Shown here: positions 51,467-61,229 of the stretch, piece after piece
Layout of the letters: each line of letters begins with the position of its first letter
How positions within the stretch are numbered: the first letter of the stretch is position 1
Source: JBBQWR01 sp038210495
GTDB lineage: Bacteria; Planctomycetota; Planctomycetia; Pirellulales; DATAWG01
NCBI GenBank assembly: GCA_038210495.1
Contig: JBBQWR010000023.1
Location: 12,399-76,398, forward strand
DNA length: 64,000 nt
Direction: 5' to 3'
Translations under genes and position numbers: made by a program
The notes under the pieces: generated by a model
What the model saw: the letters and a program-made list of their open reading frames with translations, nothing else
Told to the model about the DNA's origin: nothing
Databases searched by the model: none

Positions 51467-51574
51467 TACAGAGCCGCGGCATCCTGCTGCGGAGTCCTGT
51501 GAAATTTAACAATGCATGCGGAAGCCCCCGCCTAAATCGCAATACTCGCCGCGGCAGGATGCCGCGGCTATGTA
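51467..51574. mobile_element. MITE-like element, copy 2 (108 bp)
   Basis: TACAGAGCCGCGGCATCCTG at 51467 and its inverted partner ending at 51574 (TACATAGCCGCGGCATCCTG on the other strand) match the ends of the 30487-30639 element. The borders are again TA. There is no coding capacity, and the interior differs from copy 1. Confidence 0.75.
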
Positions 51575-51720
51575 CCGAGCTCGCGCAAAAAAGATTTTGC
51601 CCCCCTGCAATCCTGGACTACTTCACGGGACAGGTACATAATGGAGCGAATCAACGGGCTCGAGTCGCCAAGCGTTTCGAGCCAGCTCCCCGCGACTTTG
51701 TGGATCGCGTAAGCTAGGCC

Positions 51721-51984
51721 ATGCCCCAGATTTTCTCGCATCCAGCGATGCCGATTTTGCTGTGGTGTACGATCCTGGCGCTCATAGTGGCGCTGGCCCT
51801 CTACATCGTGGGAAGGTTTCGCGGTGATGCGGGAGACGATCAGCCAGCGGCCGGCGGGATGTTAAGTAATTTCCGTGAACTGCACTCCCAAGGTGGCCTT
51901 AGCGACCAGGAATTCCGAACTATAAAGACGCTGCTAGCGGAAAAAATACAGGGCGAGTTAAAGGATACCAGCGACAAGGGTTAA
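51721..51984 (+). CDS. Small membrane protein with SHOCT-like tail
   Basis: The 87-residue product has one transmembrane helix (PILLWCTILALIVALALYIVG, about 10-31), a short linker and a SHOCT-like C-terminal segment (MLSNFRELHSQGGLSDQEFRTIKTLLAEKI). SHOCT domains accompany membrane proteins of many kinds and are of unknown role. It lies between MITE copy 2 and clpX and has no evident operon partner. Confidence 0.7.
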   Translation: MPQIFSHPAMPILLWCTILALIVALALYIVGRFRGDAGDDQPAAGGMLSNFRELHSQGGLSDQEFRTIKTLLAEKIQGELKDTSDKG

Positions 51985-52330
51985 GCGGCTGACGCCCGGC
52001 TCGATGGGTCTAATGCGATTAGATCGCATTTGACAGTCAATCCATGCGGGGCGGTTTGAATTCAAGTAGGGCTCTGGGCGATTGCGGCGCCGGCGCCACG
52101 AAGCTGTTGGATGGATCTACGGGCGGAGCGGTTTACGACCGCCCGCCAATTGCCGTGCGGACGACGATCGAATTTGTGATTGCTCGAAGCAAGTGCGGAC
52201 AAGGAAGCGCCCCCCTGGCAAAAGCAAGACCCGACGCAGGTTCTGGCCCCCTCGAGCGACTTACTGTGGATGATGGCTTACCCGTGGTGTCGAGAGCGCC
52301 CCGGTGAAGCGGAAATTGAAAGGATCGGAC
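51985..52330. other. Gene-free region before clpX
   Basis: 346 bases with short G/C inverted repeats (GGGCGGAGCGGT...ACCGCCCGCC near 52123-52146) and no convincing gene or known RNA. It presumably holds the clpX promoter and leader. Confidence 0.4.
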
Positions 52331-53614
52331 ATGCCCTCAGGTAGGGATGTAAATCTAGGTCGGCGCGGAAGCGGCACGACGAAGAAGAACGCCTTCTGCT
52401 CGTTTTGCCGTAAGAGCTATCGCGACGTCGGGCCCCTCGTCGAAGGCCCCGGCGACGTTTATATCTGCGGCGAGTGCATCGAGCTCTGTCAATCGATTTT
52501 GGACCAAGAGAGGCGGCGCCGCGGCGCCAGCAAGCAGCTCTTCACGCGGATTCCCTCGCCGCGCGAAATCGTGACTCACCTCGACGAGTATGTGATCGGC
52601 CAGGAGCACGCCAAAAAGGTGCTCGCCGTGGCCGTCCACAGCCATTACAAACGGCTCACGCTCGGAGCCGAAGGAACGGACGTCGAGGTCGATAAGTCCA
52701 ATATCTTGCTGCTGGGGCCGACGGGCTGCGGCAAGACGCTGCTCGCCCGAACGCTGGCCAAGGTTTTGAACGTCCCGTTCGCGATCGGCGACGCTACGAC
52801 GCTGACCGAGGCGGGCTACGTCGGCGAAGATGTGGAAAACCTGCTCCTGAAGCTGCTGCATGCGGCCGATTTCGATCTGGAGTCGGCTCAGCGCGGCGTC
52901 CTCTACATCGACGAGATCGACAAGATTGGCAAAACGAGCCAAAACGTATCGATCACCCGTGATGTGTCGGGCGAAGGGGTGCAGCAGGCCCTGCTCAAGA
53001 TGCTCGAAGGAACCGTGGCCAATGTGCCGCCGCAAGGGGGGCGCAAGCATCCCGAGCAGCAGTACATCCAGATGGACACGACCAACATCTTGTTCATCTG
53101 CGGTGGGACGTTCGTGGGAATCGAGAAGATCATCGCCAAGCGATTGGGCAAGCGGACGATCGGCTTCGGTCAGCAGAGCGGCATGCGCGGCGACGCCGAG
53201 CTAGCGGAACTTCTTCCCCAGGTCGATTCGGACGATATCTTGGAGTTCGGGCTAATTCCGGAGCTTGTGGGAAGGCTACCTGTGATCTCGTCTTTACGGC
53301 CACTGGATACTGACGCTCTAGTTCGCGTCCTCAAAGAGCCGAAGAATGCATTGGTCAAGCAGTACCAGAAGCTGTTCGGCATGGAAGGTGCCGATTTGCA
53401 GTTTACCGACCTGGGGCTCCGGGCAATTGCTAAGCGGGCCCAGGAAAAGGAAACAGGCGCCCGTGGCCTGCGGTCGATCATTGAGGAAGTCATGCTCGAC
53501 ATCATGTACGATCTGCCGGAGCATCCGGGGGCCTCGTACGTGATCAACGACAACAACGTCCTCGCGAAAGAGCCCGTGTTCCCGATTCTGGAAGCCAAGA
53601 ACAAAAGCGCGTAA
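52331..53614 (+). CDS. clpX: ATP-dependent Clp protease ATP-binding subunit ClpX
   Basis: ATG 52331 with AAAGGA upstream gives 427 residues; GTG 52304 would add nine. The N-terminal zinc-binding domain is present (AFCSFCRKSYRDVGPLV...YICGECIELC). The AAA+ core shows HLDEYVIGQEHAKKVLAVAVHSHYKRL, Walker A GPTGCGKT, sensor and pore signatures TEAGYVGEDVENLLLKLL, Walker B GVLYIDEIDKI, the RKHPEQQYIQMDTTNILFICGG segment and the C-terminal GARGLRSIIEEVMLDIMYDLP. It unfolds substrates for ClpP. No clpP or tig gene is next to it, unlike in many bacteria. Confidence 0.97.
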   Translation: MPSGRDVNLGRRGSGTTKKNAFCSFCRKSYRDVGPLVEGPGDVYICGECIELCQSILDQERRRRGASKQLFTRIPSPREIVTHLDEYVIGQEHAKKVLAVAVHSHYKRLTLGAEGTDVEVDKSNILLLGPTGCGKTLLARTLAKVLNVPFAIGDATTLTEAGYVGEDVENLLLKLLHAADFDLESAQRGVLYIDEIDKIGKTSQNVSITRDVSGEGVQQALLKMLEGTVANVPPQGGRKHPEQQYIQMDTTNILFICGGTFVGIEKIIAKRLGKRTIGFGQQSGMRGDAELAELLPQVDSDDILEFGLIPELVGRLPVISSLRPLDTDALVRVLKEPKNALVKQYQKLFGMEGADLQFTDLGLRAIAKRAQEKETGARGLRSIIEEVMLDIMYDLPEHPGASYVINDNNVLAKEPVFPILEAKNKSA

Positions 53615-53671
53615 CGTTCAAGCCCACCGCCGAGTATTCGGCCATGGGGGTAGAGTTCGCGCTGCTCATAA

Positions 53672-53708
53672 CGAGCCCGCGTCCGGCAAATAGCCGTTCG
53701 CGGGCTCG
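53672..53708. terminator. Terminator between clpX and the giant PEP-CTERM gene
   Basis: CGAGCCCGCG (53672-53681) pairs perfectly with CGCGGGCTCG (53699-53708), followed by CTTTGTT. The two flanking genes converge, so it may serve both. Confidence 0.75.
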
Positions 53709-53737
53709 CTTTGTTAGGCGACCGCCCGGCGAACCAA

Positions 53738-56700
53738 CTAAACTGTTCGCCGAGTTTTCCGCCGCGCGAACGGCCATGCGGCCATGGCGCCGATCAAGAG
53801 CAAGACTGCGGTCGACGGCTCTGCCACGGCCGTTATCTCCGAACCGCTGCCGCCGAGCGATGCGCCGCTCGATGGGCCCGCCGAACCAAGTGAGGAACTG
53901 CTCAACCCGTTACCCAGGATTGCCAGCGGAGACTTACCGCCCAGCGAAATCGTCGTGAGCAGTTGACCGTTCTCGTTTTGGAGTCGTGGCAAACTTCCGC
54001 CAACCGACGCCGATGACGCGAACGAGCCAGACGACACGAGCGATGCGGCTACTGTCAACGGATTGCCGGAGGCATCCGAGGCGTCGAGCGTAAAAGTGGC
54101 GCCGGCGCCGATCGTCAGCGAGGTCTGATCGATGTGATTAACCGTCAAGCTACTGCCGGCTTGCACGGCAACGCTCCCAATTCCGTCGACCCCGCCAACT
54201 TGCTGCGTGGCGATATGAGATCCATCGCCGACGACGAGCGCGCCGTCGTTGGAAACTGCGATCCGGTTTGGTAGCGGAACGGGCTGCGAAACGGAGTTGG
54301 CCAACTCGAGCGTGGCCATGCTCGCGACGGTTGCCGTGACTCCTTGCCCGATGCCGCCTGTCGCGCCGCTGCCGGCGCCGAGAATCACCGTGCCGGCTTG
54401 AACGTTGAGTGCGCTGTTGTCGGCGAACGTTATGGAGTTACTGTTGACTCGTAGCGTTCCTGGCCCGGTGACGTTAAGCGCGCCTTGTAAGGTGGTGCTG
54501 CCCGCGGATGAAGAGCTAGAGACCGTGAGCGTTTTTCCCGAACCGACAGCAAGCGAGGCTACGCCGATTGGATTTGCATTGACGGAGAGATCGCTGACGG
54601 TTTGAGAATTGCCGATACTCAACATCGACGAAATCCCCGCCGCGGCGTTGATCGCCAACGGACCGGTCCCGATGGTTCCCACGCCGGTTGTCCGCAGCGC
54701 GCCGCCGCCGACCCTCGTGGTTCCCGTGTAGGAATTGGCGCCGCTCAGCGTCAACGACCCCGATCCCGTGACGGCCAATGAACCGGAGCCCGAAATCGAA
54801 CCGGCGTAGGTGGCGGTGGATGCGCCAGCGACCGTCAGCGTATCTGCCGGAGCAGACAAAGCTACGCTACTTCCCGCGACGCCTGTCAACGACGCAACCG
54901 TTTGACTGGTGAGCCCCAGGTCGAGTGTCGCGCCCGTTCCGGAGAGGTTGATCACGCTCGAGGTGGGCAACAGATTGTTGACCGTCGATGAGAACCATTC
55001 GGCCGACAGATATTGCTCGACCGACTGGCGGTCGGCGTTGCTGAGTTGCGTGCTATAGACCAGAATTTCGCCAATATCGCCGGACCAGAATCGGCCGCCC
55101 GAGTAGTAGCGGCCGATGCCCGTATTGTCGTACGTCGCATTGCCGTACGCGGTCAGAATATGGGGCGTTCCCGCAGAGCCAAAATTGGTCGTATTGGCAT
55201 CGAAAATGGTGGCCGTCGTGATGTAGGTGTTTCCTCCGGTACCGTTGGCGAAGTCATTCCCGTCGCCACCGCCGTTGGGTTGTCCTAACCAATTTGAATT
55301 GTTAGCGAGGCGAATGCCGTTGTCGTGACCATACCAGCCCCAGACGCCGTCCGGACTGATGCCACTGGACGTGTTGACGATGAACACCGTTTGGGCATTC
55401 ACGCTGCCAGCAAAACTGAGCGAAGTCGTTCCGCCATTGAAACGCACGGCCGAGTGGCCGTTGATGGCGCCGGCGACCAGCGAGGGCGCCGCGTCGCCGT
55501 TGGTCACGAAGTTGCGATTGTTTCCGCTGAGGTCGTTCCAAGCCGTCACCAAAGAGCCGTTGGTCGTGACGCTTCCCGCCGCGTTGGCATTCAACCAATA
55601 GGCTTCGCCGGCGACCGGCGCCCCAAGCCCACCAAGCCGCAAAGTGCCACTCTGAACGTTGGTCACGCCGGAATAGGACTGAGCGGTTGTCACCGTGACC
55701 ATGCCGCCGTTGACGTTGAGGCCGCCGGTCTGAGCGTTGTTGCCCAATAGCGTCAGCGATCCCGCGCCCGTCTTCGACAGGCTGCCAGCGCCGCTGACAA
55801 TCCCAGCGTAGGTCTGAGCATTGGGGTTGGCGAAGACGACCGCCGTGCTGGTGGCGATATTGCCGACGACCGAGCCATTGCGGGTGGTTCCATCGCCCAG
55901 TCGCAGTGTGCCGCCAATGACAGCGGTTCCGCCGGTGTAGGCGTGAGTTCCGGTCAGGGTGAACGTCCCGGCGCCCGCCTTGACGAGCGAGCCCGGTCCG
56001 CTGATTACGCCGTCGTATTGCGTACTCGAATTGTCGCCGCCGGTGATGAGCGTATTGGCGCCCAGGTTAACCGTGCTGCCCGTGACGCCCGCCAACGAAC
56101 CGATCGTTTGCGTCGTGCTTCCGTAACCTAGATCCAGCGAGGCGCCGCTCCCGGTGATATTGACCGCCGTGCTGGTGGGCAACAGGTTGCTCGCGCCAAG
56201 CCCAGCGCCCGCGCCAAGCCATTTGTTCGTGAGGTAAGAGTTCACCGCCTGCTGGTCGTAGGCCGAGAGGACGCCGTTGTAGACCAATACTTCGCCGATT
56301 TGACCGTTGTAGGCCCGTTGCCCGGCATTAGAGAAATATTGACCCAGGCCGGCTGTGAAATTGCCGACGCCGGAACTTACGGCTTCCAGAATATGCGGCT
56401 GGCTGGCTGCGAAAGTTCCGTTTCCCGTGACGGGCAAGCCGTTGATAGACATTGCTCCGCCGCTGGAGAAGTCGTTGTTGTTGGCGTTACCGGCTCCATT
56501 TTGCCAAGCCGTCGGATTGTTGAGACGAATGCCGAAGTCGCCGTTGTCTTGGCCAAAGATTCCGTTGAGATTGCTGTAACCGGCGACTTGATTCACGAAG
56601 AACACAGTCTGCGTAGCAGTCGTCGTGCTGCTCACAAGTTTTTGAAAACCGCCGTCGAACGCCACGGCGCCCAAACCGTTGATGCCCGTCGCGTTGTAAG

Positions 56701-59700
56701 TCGGTTGATTGGCGGCGGTGGGCTGGGTGAATGCCACGCCGTGACCGCTCGAATCGTTCCAAGCGCTGACGCTGCCGCCGCTCACAGTGAGGTTGGCCGG
56801 ATTGGAAGCGTCCAACTGATATTGTAGTCCCGTGCCGACCGGCGCCGAGGGAGCGGTCGAGAGCCGCAATGTGCCGGATTGAATGGTCGTCGCGCCGCCA
56901 TAGGTTTGCGCATTGGCGACAAACAGCACGCCACCATTGACAAGGACACCGCCCGATTGAGCGTTGGGGCCAACTAAGGCCAGCACGCCGGGCCCGGTTT
57001 TCGCCAACGTCCCGGTCGTTGCCGCAGCGCCGCCGGTCAGCGTCAAAATCGTCGATGCGCTAGCCACGTTGATCGACCCCACGCCGCCATTGGCGATCGT
57101 GAAGTTGCGATTTGTTTGGGTAGATGCTCCCGAGTATTGCAACGTCGCGCCGGCGCCCAATAGCAAATTGCCGGCCGCGCTCGAGGTCTGACCGACGCTG
57201 CTGGCGAGTCCACCGTTGGCCAGATTGCTGACGCGCAACGAGCCGCTATGGATCGTCGTGACGCCGGTGTAGGTGTTGGCGCCGTTGAGCGTCAGGGTTC
57301 CCAGCCCGTTTTTGGTGAGCGCGCCGCTGCCGCTGATCACGCCGTCGAACTGACTGTCGGTGTTGTCGCCGCCGATGACGAGCGAACTTCCGCCCATCGT
57401 CACCTTGCTCCCCGAGACGCCTGCCAGCGAGCCGATGGTCTGAGTCGTCGCGCCGAAACCTAGATCGAAAGTCGCCGTGCTTCCCGCGAGGTTTATCGCC
57501 GTATTGGAGGGCAACATATTATTGATTGCCGAGCCGGTCCCGAAAAATTCGGCGCTAAGATATTGCTCGACGGCTTGACGGTCCGTGCCGTTGAGCTGGT
57601 TACTGTAGACGACGACCGCGCCGATGTCCCCGGCCCAGTAGCGTCCACCGTAATACCCACCCAGGCTCGTGTCGTTGAAATTGACGTTGCCCGTCGCGGC
57701 CAAAACATGCGGCGTGCCCTGGGCGCCAAAGCTGTTGGTGTTGACGTCGACCGCGCCCGGGGTGGTGATGTAAGTGCTGCCGCTGGAGGTAAAGTCGTTT
57801 CCGTTGCCGTTCCCGGCAGGATTGCCTTGCCAACTGGAACCATCATTGAGGCGAATTCCCCTGTCGCCGCCGAACTCGCCCCAGATGCCGGCCAAGCCGC
57901 CGCCACTATTGGACGAATTGACGATGAACACCGATTGGGCCGTCATATTGCCGGCGTAGTCGAGCGGATTGGTCCCATCGAACCGAATTGCCGCATGACC
58001 GTTAATGGCGCTGGCGACCAACGTCGGGTGAGAGGCCAAGTTGCTCGCGAAATTGCGGCCGTTACCGCTTAAATCATTCCAAGCCGTGACCGACGATCCG
58101 GACGTGACGACGCTCGCCGTGCTGGTCGCGTCGAGATAGTACGCGGCGCCAGCTACCACCGCCGACGGCGCATTGCCAATCCGCAGCGTGCCGCTTTGAA
58201 TCGTCGTAGCGCCGCCGTATGTCTGCACACTGTTGACAGCGAGTACGCCGCCGTTGACCAAAACTCCGCCCGTTTGCGCGGTGGCGCCGGTGAGCGTGAG
58301 AATGCCGGCCCCTGTTTTGCCTAGCGTGCCCGTGGTCGCCGCTGCGCCGCCGGTTAGCGTAAGATTCGTTCCAGGCGTGCTGACATTAATCGATCCAATA
58401 CCCCCCGGCGCTATCGTGAAGTTGCGATCGGTGCTCGCCGTGCCACCACTATATTGCAGCGCTGCGCCGCCGCTGACCAGTAGATTGGCCGCGGAGTTCG
58501 ACGATCGGCCCAGACCGCTATTTTGGCCGCCGTCGGCGATCGAGCTGACGCTCAACGTGCCGGCGCTGATCGTGACGATACCGCTGTTGCTGTTGCTGCC
58601 GTTCAAGCCTTGCGTTCCGGCGCCGACTTTCGTGATCGCGATGGCCTCGCTCCCATTGGAAATCGTACCGTTGAACGCCCCGCTATGGTTGTTATTGCCC
58701 AGTGTCAGCGTGGTGCTACCACCCAAGCCGCCGTTGCTGGTGACCGCGCCGCCCGTCGAGCCATTGAGGGCCCCAATGGTCTGGGCGTTGCCGAACAAAT
58801 TCAGTCCAATGTTGACGGTTAGATCGCCCTGGGCCGAGAAATGCGCGATTCCGTCGGCTGGGGTCCCTAGGTTGAGAAAACCGCCGTCCCCCGCGATCGT
58901 CGTTCCGCCGGCGCCGGTGATGACTCCCTTAAACGCAGCATCGCTGGAATTGCGGGTAAGGATCAGCAATCCGTTGTTGACGATGGAGCCAGTAACGGGC
59001 AGGGCAGCGAAGTCGCCGCCGCCGGACCAGATCGCATTGAGCGTCGCTGTGTTGATCGTTGTGCCACCCGTGTAGTTGCTAACGCCCGAGAGCCTCAGCG
59101 TGCCGCCGCCGTTGACGGTTAGGCCATTGGACGAGCCGCCGTCAGAGACGCCACCCGACATTGTCAACGAGGCACTCGATCCGATCGTCAAGGCGGCCGG
59201 GCTATTCAAGGCTACGGGCGCGGAGATCACAAGATTGCCGCTAAACACCTGGACGTTGGCTGCGGAGCCGTTGTTGTCCAGGCGGAGCGTGCCTCCCGTG
59301 CCTTGGCTGATCGTGACCGCATTGACGTTATTGAACGTCAGCGCGCCAACCGACACGCTGCCATCCAGAGTCACGGTCGAGGGCGAGGTGGGATTGGCGA
59401 AGCTGAAATTCGCGATATCGCCGGCAAGATGGGGAACCGTATTGGTGGTCCAATTGCTTCCGGTGTTCCAACTGCCGCCGGTGGCGATGTTCCACGTCAA
59501 GCCGTTTGTGGGGCCCGTCGTGTCACGGATCACCAGGGCGTTGATGTTCGTCGCGCCCTGCCCTACGCCGACGACATTGATCGCTTGCGTCGTGCCAGTT
59601 GCCGTAAACGACCCGATCACATACTGATCGCTGCCGAGACTGAACGTAGCCGACTGGTTCGTGCCGTCCGAAAAAGCCTCGGTTCGGGTATTCGCGCCGG

Positions 59701-60214
59701 CCCGATTATCGAGCGCAAACAGTTGCACGGCATACGACTCGCCCGCCGTGAGGCCGCGGAGTGTGATAACCGGATTGTTCCCGTCGTAAGCGAATCCGCC
59801 TAGCGCCGTGTCGAAATTTCCGTTGCCCGAACCCGAGAAATTCGCCGTATTCGGTCCGATCGGCCCGCCGTCAGGACTGACATCGGCCACGGTCCCGCTG
59901 CCGCCGTTGGTCGTGCCGACCGTGAAGTTGATCGTCTGGCCATTGGTCAACGTGACAATAATATCTTGGTTGCTGCCCCAGGCCGCGGCGCCGGTGACCG
60001 TTCCGGCTTGACCAAGAGTGACATCGGCCGTGCCGATCGACGCGGGCGCGAACCAACTGATCGAGGCTGCGCGTGTCGCGGCGGGTCCGGTCGCCAACAC
60101 CAACAACATGGCCAGCCCCGAGATGGCCCTAAAAATTGACGAGTTGTAGGTGATCCGATCGAAAAAAGTCATGATGGTCGCAGCGCTAGGTCGAAATCCG
60201 TGAATCATTGTCAT
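53738..60214 (-). CDS. Giant secreted PEP-CTERM protein with autotransporter-type repeats and three lectin-like modules
   Basis: The 2158-residue product has an export signal (about 28-50). The first 260 residues are a beta-sandwich-like domain (FAPASIGTADVTLGQAG). Autotransporter-associated beta-strand repeats of the type GTLTLNGANTYTGVTTI run through most of the chain. Three copies of a lectin/LamG-like module occur at about 690-890, 1130-1330 and 1540-1745, each with AWNDLSGNGRNF, a VFIVN...GIW/F segment, GDIGEILVYS and DRQAVEQYLSAE. The C-terminus AVAEPSTAVLLLIGAMAAWPFARRKTRR is a PEP-CTERM-type signal. ATG 60172 is an alternative start. It is probably a long surface fibre or adhesin; the ligand is unknown. 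Confidence 0.88.
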   Translation of the reverse strand: MTMIHGFRPSAATIMTFFDRITYNSSIFRAISGLAMLLVLATGPAATRAASISWFAPASIGTADVTLGQAGTVTGAAAWGSNQDIIVTLTNGQTINFTVGTTNGGSGTVADVSPDGGPIGPNTANFSGSGNGNFDTALGGFAYDGNNPVITLRGLTAGESYAVQLFALDNRAGANTRTEAFSDGTNQSATFSLGSDQYVIGSFTATGTTQAINVVGVGQGATNINALVIRDTTGPTNGLTWNIATGGSWNTGSNWTTNTVPHLAGDIANFSFANPTSPSTVTLDGSVSVGALTFNNVNAVTISQGTGGTLRLDNNGSAANVQVFSGNLVISAPVALNSPAALTIGSSASLTMSGGVSDGGSSNGLTVNGGGTLRLSGVSNYTGGTTINTATLNAIWSGGGDFAALPVTGSIVNNGLLILTRNSSDAAFKGVITGAGGTTIAGDGGFLNLGTPADGIAHFSAQGDLTVNIGLNLFGNAQTIGALNGSTGGAVTSNGGLGGSTTLTLGNNNHSGAFNGTISNGSEAIAITKVGAGTQGLNGSNSNSGIVTISAGTLSVSSIADGGQNSGLGRSSNSAANLLVSGGAALQYSGGTASTDRNFTIAPGGIGSINVSTPGTNLTLTGGAAATTGTLGKTGAGILTLTGATAQTGGVLVNGGVLAVNSVQTYGGATTIQSGTLRIGNAPSAVVAGAAYYLDATSTASVVTSGSSVTAWNDLSGNGRNFASNLASHPTLVASAINGHAAIRFDGTNPLDYAGNMTAQSVFIVNSSNSGGGLAGIWGEFGGDRGIRLNDGSSWQGNPAGNGNGNDFTSSGSTYITTPGAVDVNTNSFGAQGTPHVLAATGNVNFNDTSLGGYYGGRYWAGDIGAVVVYSNQLNGTDRQAVEQYLSAEFFGTGSAINNMLPSNTAINLAGSTATFDLGFGATTQTIGSLAGVSGSKVTMGGSSLVIGGDNTDSQFDGVISGSGALTKNGLGTLTLNGANTYTGVTTIHSGSLRVSNLANGGLASSVGQTSSAAGNLLLGAGATLQYSGASTQTNRNFTIANGGVGSINVASASTILTLTGGAAATTGTLAKTGPGVLALVGPNAQSGGVLVNGGVLFVANAQTYGGATTIQSGTLRLSTAPSAPVGTGLQYQLDASNPANLTVSGGSVSAWNDSSGHGVAFTQPTAANQPTYNATGINGLGAVAFDGGFQKLVSSTTTATQTVFFVNQVAGYSNLNGIFGQDNGDFGIRLNNPTAWQNGAGNANNNDFSSGGAMSINGLPVTGNGTFAASQPHILEAVSSGVGNFTAGLGQYFSNAGQRAYNGQIGEVLVYNGVLSAYDQQAVNSYLTNKWLGAGAGLGASNLLPTSTAVNITGSGASLDLGYGSTTQTIGSLAGVTGSTVNLGANTLITGGDNSSTQYDGVISGPGSLVKAGAGTFTLTGTHAYTGGTAVIGGTLRLGDGTTRNGSVVGNIATSTAVVFANPNAQTYAGIVSGAGSLSKTGAGSLTLLGNNAQTGGLNVNGGMVTVTTAQSYSGVTNVQSGTLRLGGLGAPVAGEAYWLNANAAGSVTTNGSLVTAWNDLSGNNRNFVTNGDAAPSLVAGAINGHSAVRFNGGTTSLSFAGSVNAQTVFIVNTSSGISPDGVWGWYGHDNGIRLANNSNWLGQPNGGGDGNDFANGTGGNTYITTATIFDANTTNFGSAGTPHILTAYGNATYDNTGIGRYYSGGRFWSGDIGEILVYSTQLSNADRQSVEQYLSAEWFSSTVNNLLPTSSVINLSGTGATLDLGLTSQTVASLTGVAGSSVALSAPADTLTVAGASTATYAGSISGSGSLAVTGSGSLTLSGANSYTGTTRVGGGALRTTGVGTIGTGPLAINAAAGISSMLSIGNSQTVSDLSVNANPIGVASLAVGSGKTLTVSSSSSAGSTTLQGALNVTGPGTLRVNSNSITFADNSALNVQAGTVILGAGSGATGGIGQGVTATVASMATLELANSVSQPVPLPNRIAVSNDGALVVGDGSHIATQQVGGVDGIGSVAVQAGSSLTVNHIDQTSLTIGAGATFTLDASDASGNPLTVAASLVSSGSFASSASVGGSLPRLQNENGQLLTTISLGGKSPLAILGNGLSSSSLGSAGPSSGASLGGSGSEITAVAEPSTAVLLLIGAMAAWPFARRKTRRTV

Positions 60215-60465
60215 GAGCAGTCCCGTCAGAATCGGATAACCAAGTAAATTGCCCCCGAGGCGTCAGTATCCATCAAAACAACGCGGGTGTCACGCCATTT
60301 TTTCGCAATTTCCGGGAAAGTCACTAGACCCCCGATCGCGTCGCCAAGAGTTAGGCGGCAAACGCTGTGGCTGACAAGTTACGTTCCCGATACACACCGG
60401 CCCTGGTCGAGCGAGTAAACTGATCGCATCTGATTTCGCCCTATCGATCGTCGACGGAGGATGCC

Positions 60466-61194
60466 ATGCGTTCCGTATTTTCATGCGTGTCGTGCTTTAT
60501 CGTATGCGGCGTCGTCGGTCCGCCGATGGTTTGTCGATCGGCCGAGCCGGCTCCTGAAGCGGCGTCGCTCGATAAGCAATTCGTCGAGCAGCTTCTCAAG
60601 ATTGCCAAGGAGTACCCGTCGTACGGCCGAGTGGATGACGAGTTTCGCTGGGCGCCGTGGTTGTGCCGCAGCCCAGAGCCCAGTCATGCCCGGTTCAGTT
60701 CAAGCGACGATGGGACGACGCATGGACGAAAATTGTATTTCGTGTTCGCCAAAGATCGGGAGGAGTATCTCGGGCGCAAACCCAACACCATCGAATCGTC
60801 CGACGCCGCTAAGCAAAACGCCCCCCACCCCGTCGGTCAAACGATCGTCAAGGAGTCGTGGGCCCCGGAAAAGGTCGCAACCGACACGCCGCGGAAACCA
60901 CAATTCGGACCGCCATCGACCGCTGGCAAGCTTTTGGAGCCGGGCGGCTCAAACCAATATGTTCCCTTCGCCAAACACGGCGAAGACCTTTATCGAGCGA
61001 AAGACAAAGCCGGCCTGTTCATCATCTACAAACTGGCAGAGGACACGCCCGACACCGATCGCGGCTGGGTTTACGGCACGGTCTCAGCCGATGGCAAGAC
61101 GGTCACCGCCGCGGGCAAAGTGCAATCCTGCATCCAGTGCCACGAAAAAGCCTCCCGCGACCGGTTGTTCGGCATGAAGTACGACGGATTGTAA
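60466..61194 (+). CDS. Exported cytochrome P460-type haem protein
   Basis: ATG 60466 is preceded by GGAGG (60459-60463). The 242-residue product has a signal peptide (about 5-25), the P460 pattern (WAPWLCRSPEPSHARFSSSDDGTTHGRKLYFVFAKD, VKESW, GLFIIYKLAEDTPDTDRGWVYGTV) and one c-type haem motif C-I-Q-C-H near the C-terminus (VQSCIQCHEKA). P460 family members oxidise hydroxylamine or bind NO or cytochrome-c' partners. No nitrogen-cycle genes adjoin it, so its substrate is open. The last domain fits the P460 superfamily in size. Confidence 0.85.
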   Translation: MRSVFSCVSCFIVCGVVGPPMVCRSAEPAPEAASLDKQFVEQLLKIAKEYPSYGRVDDEFRWAPWLCRSPEPSHARFSSSDDGTTHGRKLYFVFAKDREEYLGRKPNTIESSDAAKQNAPHPVGQTIVKESWAPEKVATDTPRKPQFGPPSTAGKLLEPGGSNQYVPFAKHGEDLYRAKDKAGLFIIYKLAEDTPDTDRGWVYGTVSADGKTVTAAGKVQSCIQCHEKASRDRLFGMKYDGL

Positions 61195-61229
61195 GCGTCA
61201 TTCAATTTGACCGCACAATGGCCCGCCCG

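Noticed and set aside
51195..51542. N-terminal extension of the Ig-like gene
   Set aside because: The stretch is made of an inverted-repeat structure and part of MITE copy 2; a normal signal peptide begins at 51194.
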